Position numbers and translations under genes: made by a program. A stretch of 64,000 nt of DNA from Pirellulales bacterium (lineage in GTDB: Bacteria; Planctomycetota; Planctomycetia; Pirellulales; JACPPG01), in contig DASYDW010000124.1 in the NCBI GenBank assembly GCA_036499395.1, positions 28,720 to 92,719 on the forward strand, given 5' to 3'. Below the pieces are notes generated by a model, which saw only the letters and a program-made list of their open reading frames with translations, was not told where the DNA came from and did not search any database. Positions 17,756 to 26,964 of this stretch are shown here, in pieces; position 1 is the first letter of the stretch; every line of letters begins with the position of its first letter.

Positions 17756-20700
17756 CTAATCGACAAACACGAACTCGTTCATGTTGAAGATCAGCCGGCA
17801 GGCGTTCGCCAGGCCGTAAGTGGCCGCGTATTCGACCAGCACCTGCGCTTCGTCGTCACACGGTTCGCGCGAGAGCGCCAGGCGATACGCCAACCGAATC
17901 TGCTCGCGTGGGTCTGCCGACGCGGTGCTCAGCCGGTCGGCAAAGTGCTCGGCCTGCCGTACGAAGAGTGCATTGTTCAACATCGCCAGCGCCTGCAGCG
18001 CCGTGAGCGTCGTGTTGCGTTTCGGCGTAAGCAGCGAGGGATCGGCGCAGTCCAAGCATTCCATCAAAGGGTCAGGCACACTGCGCACGATGAAACGATA
18101 AACGCTGCGTCGATAGGCGTCCGGATCGTCGACGTCGAAGCTCGCGTAATCATAGATCGGCGAGTGATCGTCCTTGAACGCGAACTGCCGTACCGAGGGC
18201 CCACCGCTGCGCAGATCGAGCTTGCCGCTCGTGGCCAGCACCGTGTCGCGCACCGCTTCGGCATCGAGCCGGCGACGATTTTGCCGCCACAGAAAACGAT
18301 TCGCCGCGTCATGGCGCGCGTTGGCCGGCTCCTCGGCCGACGACTCTCGATAGGTGCTGCTGGTAACGATCAGCCGGTGCAAAGCCTTGAGCGATTCACC
18401 CCCCTCGCGAAACTCCACGGCCAGCCAGTCGAGCAGTTCAGGGTGCGAAGGCAGCGAGCCCATCCGGCCGAAATCGTTAGGCGTGTCGACCAGCCCGGCG
18501 CCGAAGTGATACTGCCACACTCGATTCACGATCGAACGCCACGTGAGCACATTGCCGGGATCGACGATCCAGCGAGCCAACGCGGCGCGAGCATTTCCTT
18601 CGTTTTGCGCGCCGCTAGATACAAACTCATGCGTTAACTCTGGCACGCAGGCCAGCGTGCCAGGGCCGAGAAGCTCGCCAGGGCTCTTCACATCGCCACG
18701 ACGCAGCAAGTGAATCGGTCGCGGATCGTGCGATTTGATCGCGTACACCTGCTTTCCCTTATCAAGCTGCTCGAGATTCTTGGTCAGTTCCACCAGTTGT
18801 GCATCGACCGTCTCGATTTGCTGCTTCAGGTCCGCAGGCACGAGCGCCGCGGCCACGCGATTGCGATCTTGATTCGCCGCATCCAGATCGCGCTCGAGCG
18901 ATTCTCGTTTGGCGATCGCCGCGGCGATCGCGGGCGAGGCAACATCCGGCAACTCGCGCCGGCTGTCGAAACCGTCGACCAGGCTCTTCGTGCTCCAACG
19001 ACCGCCTTCGATCGAATCGAGCGCGGTCACCGTCGCGCCGCGGGCCACGTTTTGCCCAGCCGACTCGACCTGCAACTCAGCCAGTGCGAAAACGAAATCG
19101 TTCGACCGCGGCCAGAGCTTGTCGGCCGTCACGCGGACGTAGCGTCCCGTCACGTTCGGCGTCGCAATTGAGAAGGATCGATTGCCAGGGTTCGCGAAAT
19201 CATCGGCCGAGCGATCCGCAACCAATTCTTGTGTCCCAAACGTTGGATCATTCGACACTGCCACGCGGAATCGCGCCGGAAAGCCAAAGCCGGGCGCATC
19301 CCGAAAATCGGTCGGCCGTGCCGGAATCAATCGCACGCGCTCGATCGCCACAGTTCGTCCCAGATCGACTTGCACCCACTTTGTTTCGTTGGCCGTGGAA
19401 GCGATTTCGCTGTGATAGCCATTGGTGGGACTGGCCGGCGGATCGTTCGCCGGCGCGAACGGGTCGGGCGTCACCGCCAGTTCTTCTGTCAGCGCTTTGA
19501 TGCGAGCGTCGAGTGCGATTAACTCGGGGCTTGTCAGTGCCGCGCGCTCACCGGCCAGTTTCTTTTGCTCGGCGGTGGATGCGTCGATGGCGGCGCTCAC
19601 CCGGTCGCGCTCGCGCTTAGTGTCGGTATCGAAATAAGTCTGGTCGGCGCGATCAACCCCGGCAAAGACGGCTTGCAATCGGTAGTAATCCTCTTGTTTG
19701 ATCGGATCGAACTTGTGATCGTGACACCGCGCGCAGTGGACGGTCATGCTGGTGAATGTCGATATGGCGGTCATCACCATGTCGTCGCGATCGTTCGAGC
19801 GGGCGATCTCTTTGTCGGTCGTCCCTTCGCGCAGTTCCATGTGACCGACAAAATCCCACGGTCCGGCCGCTACGAAGCCGGTGGCAATCCTTGCCTGCGG
19901 ATTGTCCGGAAACAGCACGTCGCCGGCCAACTGCTCCTGCACAAATCGTGAATAAGGCTTGTCGTCGTTCAGCGCGTTGATGACATAGTCGCGGTAGGGC
20001 CACGCGTTCGGCCGCGGCTTGTCTTTGTCGTAGCCATGCGACTCGCCGAAGTGGACGATGTCCAGCCAGTAACGCCCCCAGCGCTCGCCGTAGCGCGGCG
20101 ATGCCAACAGTCGATCGACCAATTGCTCGTACGCGTCCGGGCGCTCGTCAGCCAGAAAGGCGTCGACCTCCTCGGGCGTTGGGGGGAGACCGTGCAGATC
20201 GAATGTGAGTCGGCGTACGAGGGTCCGCCGATCCGCCTCGGCCGCGTGCTGCAGTCCTAGCTCGTTGTGTTTGGCCACGATAAAGGCATCGATCGGCGTA
20301 CGAATCCAGGTCGAGTCGATCGCCGGTACCGTTGGACGCGCAAGAGGAGCCAGCGACCACCAGGGGCCGGATTTGCTCTTATCTTCGAGCACAACACCTT
20401 CGGGCCATGGCGCGCCGGCCGCCACCCAATCGCGAATCGTCGCGACCTGTGCCGCCGAAAGCGCCGGTTGCCCCTTGGGCATCTCGGGCTGCTCGCCGCT
20501 GATATAACCGACGAGCAAACTATCGTCCGGCTTTTCCGGAACGATCGCCGCGCCGCTTTCGCCGCCAGCCAACGCTCGCGCCTGGCTGGCCAGTGACAGG
20601 CCCCCTTTCGGCTCGCGATCGTTGTGACAGGCAAGACAGCGCTGCTCGAAAATCGGCGCTACACGATCGCGAAATTGCCGCTCACCTGCGACCTCGTCAG

Positions 20701-20773
20701 CCGCGGCGCGCAGCATTCCAAGCGGCGCGAGCGCAATCCAGAGGCAGACGATCACAAAGCGCATTGAGGGCAT
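17756..20773 (-). CDS. PSCyt1-DUF1549-DUF1553 planctomycete protein with a discoidin-like insert
   Basis: The 1005-residue protein has a signal peptide, then a cytochrome c-like planctomycete domain (CLACH near residue 47, EPKGGLSL). DUF1549 follows (about 140-380: TPIDAFIVAKHNELGL, RRLTFDLHGLPPTPEEVDAFL, SPRYGERWGRYWLD). The middle region (about 420-570) resembles an F5/8 C (discoidin) carbohydrate-binding domain (TKWVQVDLGRTVAIERVRL), and DUF1553 ends the protein (about 660-1000, PSHPELLDWLAVEF). These proteins are abundant in planctomycetes; proposed roles in extracellular polysaccharide breakdown are not proven. They are often followed by a DUF1501 gene, which is absent here. Confidence 0.9.
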   Translation of the reverse strand: MPSMRFVIVCLWIALAPLGMLRAAADEVAGERQFRDRVAPIFEQRCLACHNDREPKGGLSLASQARALAGGESGAAIVPEKPDDSLLVGYISGEQPEMPKGQPALSAAQVATIRDWVAAGAPWPEGVVLEDKSKSGPWWSLAPLARPTVPAIDSTWIRTPIDAFIVAKHNELGLQHAAEADRRTLVRRLTFDLHGLPPTPEEVDAFLADERPDAYEQLVDRLLASPRYGERWGRYWLDIVHFGESHGYDKDKPRPNAWPYRDYVINALNDDKPYSRFVQEQLAGDVLFPDNPQARIATGFVAAGPWDFVGHMELREGTTDKEIARSNDRDDMVMTAISTFTSMTVHCARCHDHKFDPIKQEDYYRLQAVFAGVDRADQTYFDTDTKRERDRVSAAIDASTAEQKKLAGERAALTSPELIALDARIKALTEELAVTPDPFAPANDPPASPTNGYHSEIASTANETKWVQVDLGRTVAIERVRLIPARPTDFRDAPGFGFPARFRVAVSNDPTFGTQELVADRSADDFANPGNRSFSIATPNVTGRYVRVTADKLWPRSNDFVFALAELQVESAGQNVARGATVTALDSIEGGRWSTKSLVDGFDSRRELPDVASPAIAAAIAKRESLERDLDAANQDRNRVAAALVPADLKQQIETVDAQLVELTKNLEQLDKGKQVYAIKSHDPRPIHLLRRGDVKSPGELLGPGTLACVPELTHEFVSSGAQNEGNARAALARWIVDPGNVLTWRSIVNRVWQYHFGAGLVDTPNDFGRMGSLPSHPELLDWLAVEFREGGESLKALHRLIVTSSTYRESSAEEPANARHDAANRFLWRQNRRRLDAEAVRDTVLATSGKLDLRSGGPSVRQFAFKDDHSPIYDYASFDVDDPDAYRRSVYRFIVRSVPDPLMECLDCADPSLLTPKRNTTLTALQALAMLNNALFVRQAEHFADRLSTASADPREQIRLAYRLALSREPCDDEAQVLVEYAATYGLANACRLIFNMNEFVFVD

Positions 20774-20996
20774 CTCGTTGAGGTCGACGCTCAGCCGACC
20801 GTTCGCAGTGTTGCGGCAGGGGCTGCATGCCAGAATAACACGCCGTCCGAGGCCCGGCCAACTACGGCCGCACGGCTGATTGTCCGCGGCCGGGCGAGGC
20901 GATATGATCGCGGCGCGGGTCGCTCAAGGCCGCCGTTCGCGCGGCCACGTGCGGAAGCCGCCACTTCTTTTCGCTTATCTCGCGCGAGGTCTTCTC

Positions 20997-21878
20997 ATGA
21001 CTGCGAAACGTACCGACGGGATGCTCAAGCCGGGCTCTTTCGATGGTAAGACGGTCGTCATCACCGGCGGCGGCACGGGGCTGGGAAAGTCAGTCGGCGA
21101 GTATTTACTATCGCTCGGCGCGAACCTCGTGATTTGCGGTCGGCGTCAGGAAGTGATCGAGCAGACGGCCGCCGAATTGTCGAAGGCCTCGGGCCGTAAG
21201 GTCCTTGGCACCGCGTGCGACGTGCGCGTGCCCGAGCAAGTCGACGCGTTGGTCGCGGCTGCATACGAGCGGTTCGGCACGGTCGATTGCCTGATGAATA
21301 ACGCCGCGGGCAATTTCATCTGCCCGACTGAGCGCTTGTCGTACAACGCCGTGAATACGGTGGTCGATATCGTGCTCAAGGGGAGCTACAACTGCACGCT
21401 GGCGTTCGGCAAGCGTTGGATCGCCGACAAGCATCCGGCCAGCGTGCTTTCGATCGGCACGACTTACGCATGGACCGGGTCAGGCTACGTCGTTCCGTCT
21501 GCCATGGGAAAGGCGGGCGTCTTGATCATGTCGCGCTCGCTGGCGGCCGAGTGGGGCAAGTATGGAATCCGTCTCAACGTAATTGCTCCAGGGCCGTTTC
21601 CAACCGAAGGGGCCTGGTCGCGCCTCATGCCCCCCGGCTTGGACGATATGTTTGCCTCGACGAAACGGATTCCGTTGGGCCGGCTCGGCGAACATCAGGA
21701 GCTGGCTAACCTGGCCGCGTACCTGCTGAGCGAGTACAGCGCCTACATCACCGGCACGTGCGTCACGATCGATGGCGGCGAGTGGCTGCGCGGCGCCGGC
21801 GAGTTCAATGCGCTGGAAGCAGTGAGCAGCGAACAATGGGACGAACTGCAAACGGCGATGCGGCCCAAGAAGAAATGA
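20997..21878 (+). CDS. SDR-family 2,4-dienoyl-CoA reductase-like protein
   Basis: The 293-residue protein has the TGGGTGLGKSVGEYL cofactor loop, an NNAAGNF motif and the AYITGTCVTIDGGEWL end of an SDR. In place of the usual Tyr-x3-Lys it has SAMGK, so the canonical Tyr position is Ser. Mitochondrial-type 2,4-dienoyl-CoA reductases also lack it there and use a different Tyr, and this protein resembles them (SRSLAAEWGKYGIRLNVIAPGP). I infer a role in unsaturated fatty-acid beta-oxidation. The ATG at 20997 has only a weak upstream signal; starts further upstream are Arg-rich and unlikely. It stands alone. Confidence 0.8.
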   Translation: MTAKRTDGMLKPGSFDGKTVVITGGGTGLGKSVGEYLLSLGANLVICGRRQEVIEQTAAELSKASGRKVLGTACDVRVPEQVDALVAAAYERFGTVDCLMNNAAGNFICPTERLSYNAVNTVVDIVLKGSYNCTLAFGKRWIADKHPASVLSIGTTYAWTGSGYVVPSAMGKAGVLIMSRSLAAEWGKYGIRLNVIAPGPFPTEGAWSRLMPPGLDDMFASTKRIPLGRLGEHQELANLAAYLLSEYSAYITGTCVTIDGGEWLRGAGEFNALEAVSSEQWDELQTAMRPKKK

Positions 21879-22100
21879 GCTGAGCTCTGTTTCACAGTCT
21901 ATCTATTAGGCGCGACATCGCCCCCCGTTCTGACCGACAGCAATGGGGGTGGTCCGGCAAGAAAAGCCTGAGATTTTCAGGCTGCGGGAGCCATTTCGCG
22001 CAGATGCACTCGCGTTATCCGCGGCGAGGACCTAGAATCGAGTGATCCCTTTCGCTCGCAATTCTTTGACCCATTTAGCTTTAGCGTTACGGAGCGCGGC

Positions 22101-23201
22101 ATGGCCGCCAGCCCCACCGTGGCCCCTCCGCTCGACCGCCGCAGCGCGCCCTGGATGCGTTTCAGCATCCCGTCCTGGCTCGTTTCACTGGTCGTGCATG
22201 CCACACTGCTGGTCGTGCTAATGCTAACCGTGTCGAACGCTCCGCGCGGATTGCCCGGCGGGCTGGGGCGTGGCGAAGCTTTCTCGATGTTCGACGGCAC
22301 AGGCGCCGGCCGCGGTGATGGGTCGGGCGGCGAGTTTTTTGACGAAGATCCCTCGGGCGGTCGCGGCAACACGACGCTGCACATGGCGCCCGCCGAAGAA
22401 CTCACCGGCGGAGCGCGCGGCGAAGGGGCAGGCGGTAAGGAAGCAGCCACGCTCTTTGACGATCGCCCTCCGGTCGACGCACTGGCAGCTCTCCCGAAGG
22501 CCAGCACCGGCGGCGGTGGCGGGATCGGCCCGCTCGGCGATGGCATCAGCGCGGCAACCGGCGCGGGCGGGTTCACGTCCGGTTCTGGCAGCGGATCTGG
22601 CGCCGGTGGGCGCGGACGTGGCGGCGGGCCGCTCGGCGGTCGTGCTCGTACGAGCCTCTACGGCATTGAGGCCGACGGCTACAAATTCATCTATGTCTTC
22701 GACCGCTCAGGCAGCATGGGAGGCTCTGGCAAGAACACGCCGCTCACCTCGGCCAAGGCGAACCTGCTCGCCAGCCTGGAGAGCCTGGGCGATACGCATC
22801 AGTTTCAAATAATCTTCTACAACGAAAAACCGACGATGTTCGCGCTGGCCGGCCATCCCGATCGGCTGGTGTTCGGCAACTCGGCCAATAAAGCGACAGC
22901 GTCACAGTTCGTGCGCGGGATCGTCGCCGACGGCGGTACGCGACATGAAGAAGCGCTGTGGATGGCGCTCAAGCTGCAGCCCGATGTCGTTTTCTTTTTG
23001 ACCGACGCCGACCAGCCCGAGCTTTCGCCGGCACAACTAGAGAAAATCCATAAGGCAAACAACGGTCGCTGCTCGATCAACACGATCGAGTTCGGCCTGG
23101 GGCCACCGATTCACAACGAAAATTTTCTCGTGCGCCTGGCGCGCGAGAACAACGGCAAATACACGTATGTTGACGTATCCAAGGGCGCTCTCAATCCTTA
23201 A
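22101..23201 (+). CDS. Membrane-anchored vWA-domain protein with Gly-rich linker
   Basis: The 366-residue protein has one transmembrane segment at about residues 26-45 (WLVSLVVHATLLVVLMLTV), a long Gly/Ser/Ala-rich linker (about 60-190) and a C-terminal von Willebrand A domain. The MIDAS motif DRSGSMG is at residue 201, with further elements DGGTRHEE and FFLTDADQPEL, so metal binding is plausible. The N-terminal hydrophobic helix after a short cytoplasmic tail is like that of TonB-type proteins. GGAG at six bases supports the ATG at 22101. The next gene overlaps it by 35 bases, so translation is probably coupled. Role unknown, presumably envelope protein interactions. Confidence 0.8.
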   Translation: MAASPTVAPPLDRRSAPWMRFSIPSWLVSLVVHATLLVVLMLTVSNAPRGLPGGLGRGEAFSMFDGTGAGRGDGSGGEFFDEDPSGGRGNTTLHMAPAEELTGGARGEGAGGKEAATLFDDRPPVDALAALPKASTGGGGGIGPLGDGISAATGAGGFTSGSGSGSGAGGRGRGGGPLGGRARTSLYGIEADGYKFIYVFDRSGSMGGSGKNTPLTSAKANLLASLESLGDTHQFQIIFYNEKPTMFALAGHPDRLVFGNSANKATASQFVRGIVADGGTRHEEALWMALKLQPDVVFFLTDADQPELSPAQLEKIHKANNGRCSINTIEFGLGPPIHNENFLVRLARENNGKYTYVDVSKGALNP

Positions 23202-24249
23202 GGCACCGCGCCGCCGGGACGCTGCCTCGCGATCGTGGCTGCTCGCGCTCTTGATCGGGCTTTGCTCGCGTGCCGTTGCTCAGGCCGAGGATAGTGTTTA
23301 TCTCTCCGCGCCGAATAGTCCGCAAGCGCGGGCCAAAGTCACGGGCCGAGTTCTCGATTTCAACGGCCGCGAGCTGGTGCTCGACACCGGCGGCGGCGAA
23401 AAACGATATCCGGCCGAACAGGTCCTGGAAATCGATAGCGAGTGGAGCCCCACGCAACTGGCGGCCGACGAGCTGTTCGCGCGGCGTGAATACGCCGAAG
23501 CGCTCGTGAAATACGAAGAGGCGGTCCGCAGCGAACCGCGCCGCTGGGTGCAGCGCAAGCTGGTCGCGCAAATGGTCTGGTGCCTGCGCAATACCGAGCA
23601 ATACCGCCGTGCAGGCGAATTATTCCTCGCGCTGTCGCGGGATGATCCCGGAATACTTTACTTCCCCTGCATCCCGCTGCGGTGGTTGCCAGGCCAAACG
23701 CAGCCCGACCTGGAAAAGAAAAGTCGTGATTGGTTGGCGAGCGATTCGGCCGTGGCCGTGCTATTGGGGGCGAGCCACCTGTCGTCGACATCGGAACAGG
23801 CCAACGTTCTCAAGCGGCTCGACGCGTTATCACGCGCTAAGGACGCGCGCGTCGCGGCGCTGGCTCAGGCTTTAACGTGGAACGCCACTTACGCGTCGGT
23901 CGGCAGCAAGCAATTGAATGCCTGGCGCGACGCGATTGAATCATTTCCCGACACGATCGGCGCGGGTCCGCATTTTGTGTTGGGGCGGGCACTTGCGCAC
24001 CATAAGCAGCCCCAGGATGCGGCGCTCGACCTGTTGCGCGTGCCGATTCTCTATCCCGAGGATCGCCCCCTGGCGGCGGTCGCGCTATTTGAAGCCGGGC
24101 GGGCACTCGAGCAGGCCGACGATCGCCCGGCCGCGACACGCCTGTATCGCGAGTTGCAGGCCGAGCACCCGCAATCGCGATTGGCAAGTGAAGCGCGCAC
24201 GCGCCTGGACGAGTTCGACAAGCAACCCGAGCGCGCTGTTGAACAATGA
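23167..24249 (+). CDS. Secreted tetratricopeptide-like repeat protein
   Basis: The 360-residue protein has a signal peptide (about residues 22-40, ending VAQAED). A small N-terminal beta segment follows (KVTGRVLDFNGRELVLDTGGGEKRYP), then helical repeats of TPR type (LAADELFARREYAEALVKYEEAV; WCLRNTEQYRRAGELFLAL; EAGRALEQADDRPAATRLYREL). The start overlaps the end of the vWA gene in another frame; the initiation site is inferred from the signal peptide. Its stop overlaps the next start as ATGA. Probably a periplasmic scaffold working with the two adjacent proteins. Confidence 0.75.
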   Translation: MLTYPRALSILKAPRRRDAASRSWLLALLIGLCSRAVAQAEDSVYLSAPNSPQARAKVTGRVLDFNGRELVLDTGGGEKRYPAEQVLEIDSEWSPTQLAADELFARREYAEALVKYEEAVRSEPRRWVQRKLVAQMVWCLRNTEQYRRAGELFLALSRDDPGILYFPCIPLRWLPGQTQPDLEKKSRDWLASDSAVAVLLGASHLSSTSEQANVLKRLDALSRAKDARVAALAQALTWNATYASVGSKQLNAWRDAIESFPDTIGAGPHFVLGRALAHHKQPQDAALDLLRVPILYPEDRPLAAVALFEAGRALEQADDRPAATRLYRELQAEHPQSRLASEARTRLDEFDKQPERAVEQ

Positions 24250-26789
24250 TCGAGAGCACCGACCAAGGACGGGACTGCCAGCACACTCGCCCCACGCGGA
24301 CGTGGCGCCTGGTGACATGCGTTGCGCTGGCAGTGCTCGTCGGCCCTTGTGCCGTAACCGTGACGGCTCAATCGTATGATCAGCGATTCTTGAACGGACT
24401 TCGACAGCGCCAACTGTTCAAGTTGGCCGAGAAATTCTGCCGCGAGCGACTCGCGCAGCGTGACCTGCCCGACGAGAAGCGGGCCGAATTGACGATCGAG
24501 CTTTCCCGCTCGCTGACCGAGGCGGCGCTGCAATCCGCGCCCGAAAAACGGGACGAGTTATGGAACCAGGCGATTGCCACGGTCGATCAGTTCATCAAGG
24601 ACTTTCCTCAGAACCTCCGTATTGTGCAGGCACGCGTGCAGCGGGGCCTGGTACACCTGGCATGGGGAGAGCTGCTTTCACAAGAGTCGGACGCCGGCGG
24701 ACAACGCGAACAGCGCATTGCCGCGGCACGCGACCATTTACGGCAGGCCGTCGAAGAGCTGCGCAAAGGGATGGAAAAATGCGCGGAACTCCAACGTCGG
24801 TTGCAGCCCGGTAAGAAGCTGGCGCCGGGCGAACTTTCCAGCAGTGAAATCCGCTCGCTTGAAAGAAACGCCCAATACCAGTTGGCCCGTGCACTGCGCA
24901 GCCAAGGCGAAAGCTATCCGGTCGATAGCGCCGATCGCGCCAATTCGTTGACGCAAGCCGTCGAGCTATTACGTCCGTTGGCGCAGGGGGAGATCAACGA
25001 CCCGCTCACCTGGCCCAGCCGGCTGGATGCAGCGATCTGCTATCGGTCGCTCGGGCACCTCGAGGCGGCTATGCGACGTCTGGATGAGTTGGACGAAGAA
25101 TCCCCTCCGGCACGCGTTCTATTGCGCAGCCGGGCCGAACGAATTCGCGTCGAGCTGGCCGAAGATCATGTCGCCACGGCGCTGGGACTGGTGGAAAAGG
25201 GGCGAATGTTCGACGGCCAGGTTTCGGCCGAGTTGGATTTCGCAATCCTCGAAGTCTACCTGGCCGCCTGGCGTGCCGCGGTTGATGCCAACGAGAAATC
25301 CCAGGCCACGGCCTGGCAAGAAAAGGCTGCCGCGATGGTGCGCGATATCGAGCGCGATCATGGGCCCTACTGGCGCCGGCGCGGCGAGGGACTGTTCGCC
25401 GAGCATATAGCTGCGAATCCGTCCACGACCGACATCGGCGTGCTCGCGCAGGCCGCTGAGGGCTTTTACCGCGCCGGTCAGCCGAACGAGGCGCTCGCGG
25501 CCTTCGACCGCGCGGTGCGCGAAGCACACGCGGCCGGACAGGACGGCAAAGCATTCGAGCTTGGTTACGCGGCCGCCGCGATTGAGCAGGAGCGCAAGAA
25601 CTATGCGGCCGCCGCGGATCGTTACCGTCAGGTGGCGATGGCTGCCCCCAGTCAATCCAAAGCGGCCGACGCGCATCTGATGGCCATCTATGATCTGGGG
25701 CAATTGGCCCGTACCGGAGCGGATGAACCGCTAGCCAAATATCGCAAGCTGCTTGAGGAGCACTTGCAAACCTGGCCCGAGGCCGAGACAAGCGACCGCG
25801 CGCACTTGTGGTTGGCGCGGGTTTGCGAGCACGATCACGACTGGAAGCGCGCGATCGCCGAGTATGAGGCCGTGAGCCCCGACACGGAGCAAAGCACGGA
25901 AGCCGCGGCCGGCCTGGCGCGCGCCTACCGCGAACAACTGGCAAAACTACGAGCTGACGACGAACCGACGGCCGACACGGCCAATGCGGCAGTCGCCGCT
26001 CTGCAAGCGGCCAGCGGCGTCAAGGAAACAGCTCCTGCGGACTGGGACGCCGATCAACTCGCGGTCGTGCTTGTGATCGCCAACATCTGGCTTGAGTATA
26101 CCGAGGACGGAGCCGCCAAAGCCGAGCGCGCCCTGAGGGCGGCCCTCGCGCAATCCACCGAAGCCACGGAGCAGTGGCAAGCCTCGGCCCACTCGCTAAT
26201 TGCTTACGCACTCGCGGCCCAAGGACGTGTTGAGGATGCGCAGCGACAATTGGAAGATGTCGCAGGAGCCGGGACGGCCTCGCTGCAAACCTTGGTCGAA
26301 GGACTCGATCGGCTAAGCGCCACGGCGCAACCAGCCACGCGTCGCCACTTGGCAGCCCTCGAACTGCACGCGCTCGATATGATCAAAGAGCGCACTACGG
26401 ATATCAGCGACGAGCAGCGCAGTGTACTGGCGCTGGCGCGCTCGCGCGCCCTGGTCGCCGCCGGGCGCAAGGACGAAGCGGCCAACGAGCTGCGGCAATT
26501 GGCTGCCGCCCGCCCTCGCGACGGACGCATCCAAGAGGCCCTGGCGACGGCGCTCTACGAAGCGCAAGATTCGGGGGCACTGGCGGCCTGGCAAAATGTC
26601 GAAGTGAAATCGCGTTCCGGCAGCGATCGGTGGCTGCGAGCCAAGCTCTACGAGGCACTAATCTACGACCGAGACGGCGATCACGTGCGCGCCGCGCAGA
26701 CCGTTAATGTCGTGAAAACGCTTTATCCCGAGATGGGCGGAGCGGACCTGAAGCGACAGTTCCTGGAAGTACTCGAGCGCAAGCCGTAA
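24246..26789 (+). CDS. Large TPR-repeat protein, exported
   Basis: The 847-residue protein starts with a charged N-terminus and a hydrophobic segment (about 19-38, LVTCVALAVLVGPCAVTVTA) that looks like a signal sequence. Almost the whole remainder is alpha-helical with many TPR-like repeats, for example EGFYRAGQPNEALAAFDRAV and RVCEHDHDWKRAIAEYEAV. There is no catalytic domain. The ATG is part of an ATGA overlap with the previous gene, a sign of translational coupling. The three genes from 22101 to 26789 form a tightly packed operon; a combined role in an envelope complex is inference. Confidence 0.8.
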   Translation: MIESTDQGRDCQHTRPTRTWRLVTCVALAVLVGPCAVTVTAQSYDQRFLNGLRQRQLFKLAEKFCRERLAQRDLPDEKRAELTIELSRSLTEAALQSAPEKRDELWNQAIATVDQFIKDFPQNLRIVQARVQRGLVHLAWGELLSQESDAGGQREQRIAAARDHLRQAVEELRKGMEKCAELQRRLQPGKKLAPGELSSSEIRSLERNAQYQLARALRSQGESYPVDSADRANSLTQAVELLRPLAQGEINDPLTWPSRLDAAICYRSLGHLEAAMRRLDELDEESPPARVLLRSRAERIRVELAEDHVATALGLVEKGRMFDGQVSAELDFAILEVYLAAWRAAVDANEKSQATAWQEKAAAMVRDIERDHGPYWRRRGEGLFAEHIAANPSTTDIGVLAQAAEGFYRAGQPNEALAAFDRAVREAHAAGQDGKAFELGYAAAAIEQERKNYAAAADRYRQVAMAAPSQSKAADAHLMAIYDLGQLARTGADEPLAKYRKLLEEHLQTWPEAETSDRAHLWLARVCEHDHDWKRAIAEYEAVSPDTEQSTEAAAGLARAYREQLAKLRADDEPTADTANAAVAALQAASGVKETAPADWDADQLAVVLVIANIWLEYTEDGAAKAERALRAALAQSTEATEQWQASAHSLIAYALAAQGRVEDAQRQLEDVAGAGTASLQTLVEGLDRLSATAQPATRRHLAALELHALDMIKERTTDISDEQRSVLALARSRALVAAGRKDEAANELRQLAAARPRDGRIQEALATALYEAQDSGALAAWQNVEVKSRSGSDRWLRAKLYEALIYDRDGDHVRAAQTVNVVKTLYPEMGGADLKRQFLEVLERKP

Positions 26790-26964
26790 TCTGAATCGAC
26801 CCACGCTAACCCCGCATTCGCGGGCTTCGTGGCGGCTTTCTTTGCCCGCCCCACAGAATTAAGATAGGCCCAGCGGATTTACCCCAGACGTGCTAATTTT
26901 CGCGCTGGATCCGCGCCCGCTCTGAACGACATCCCGTGAAATCCGCACTCCCATAGGCGACACG

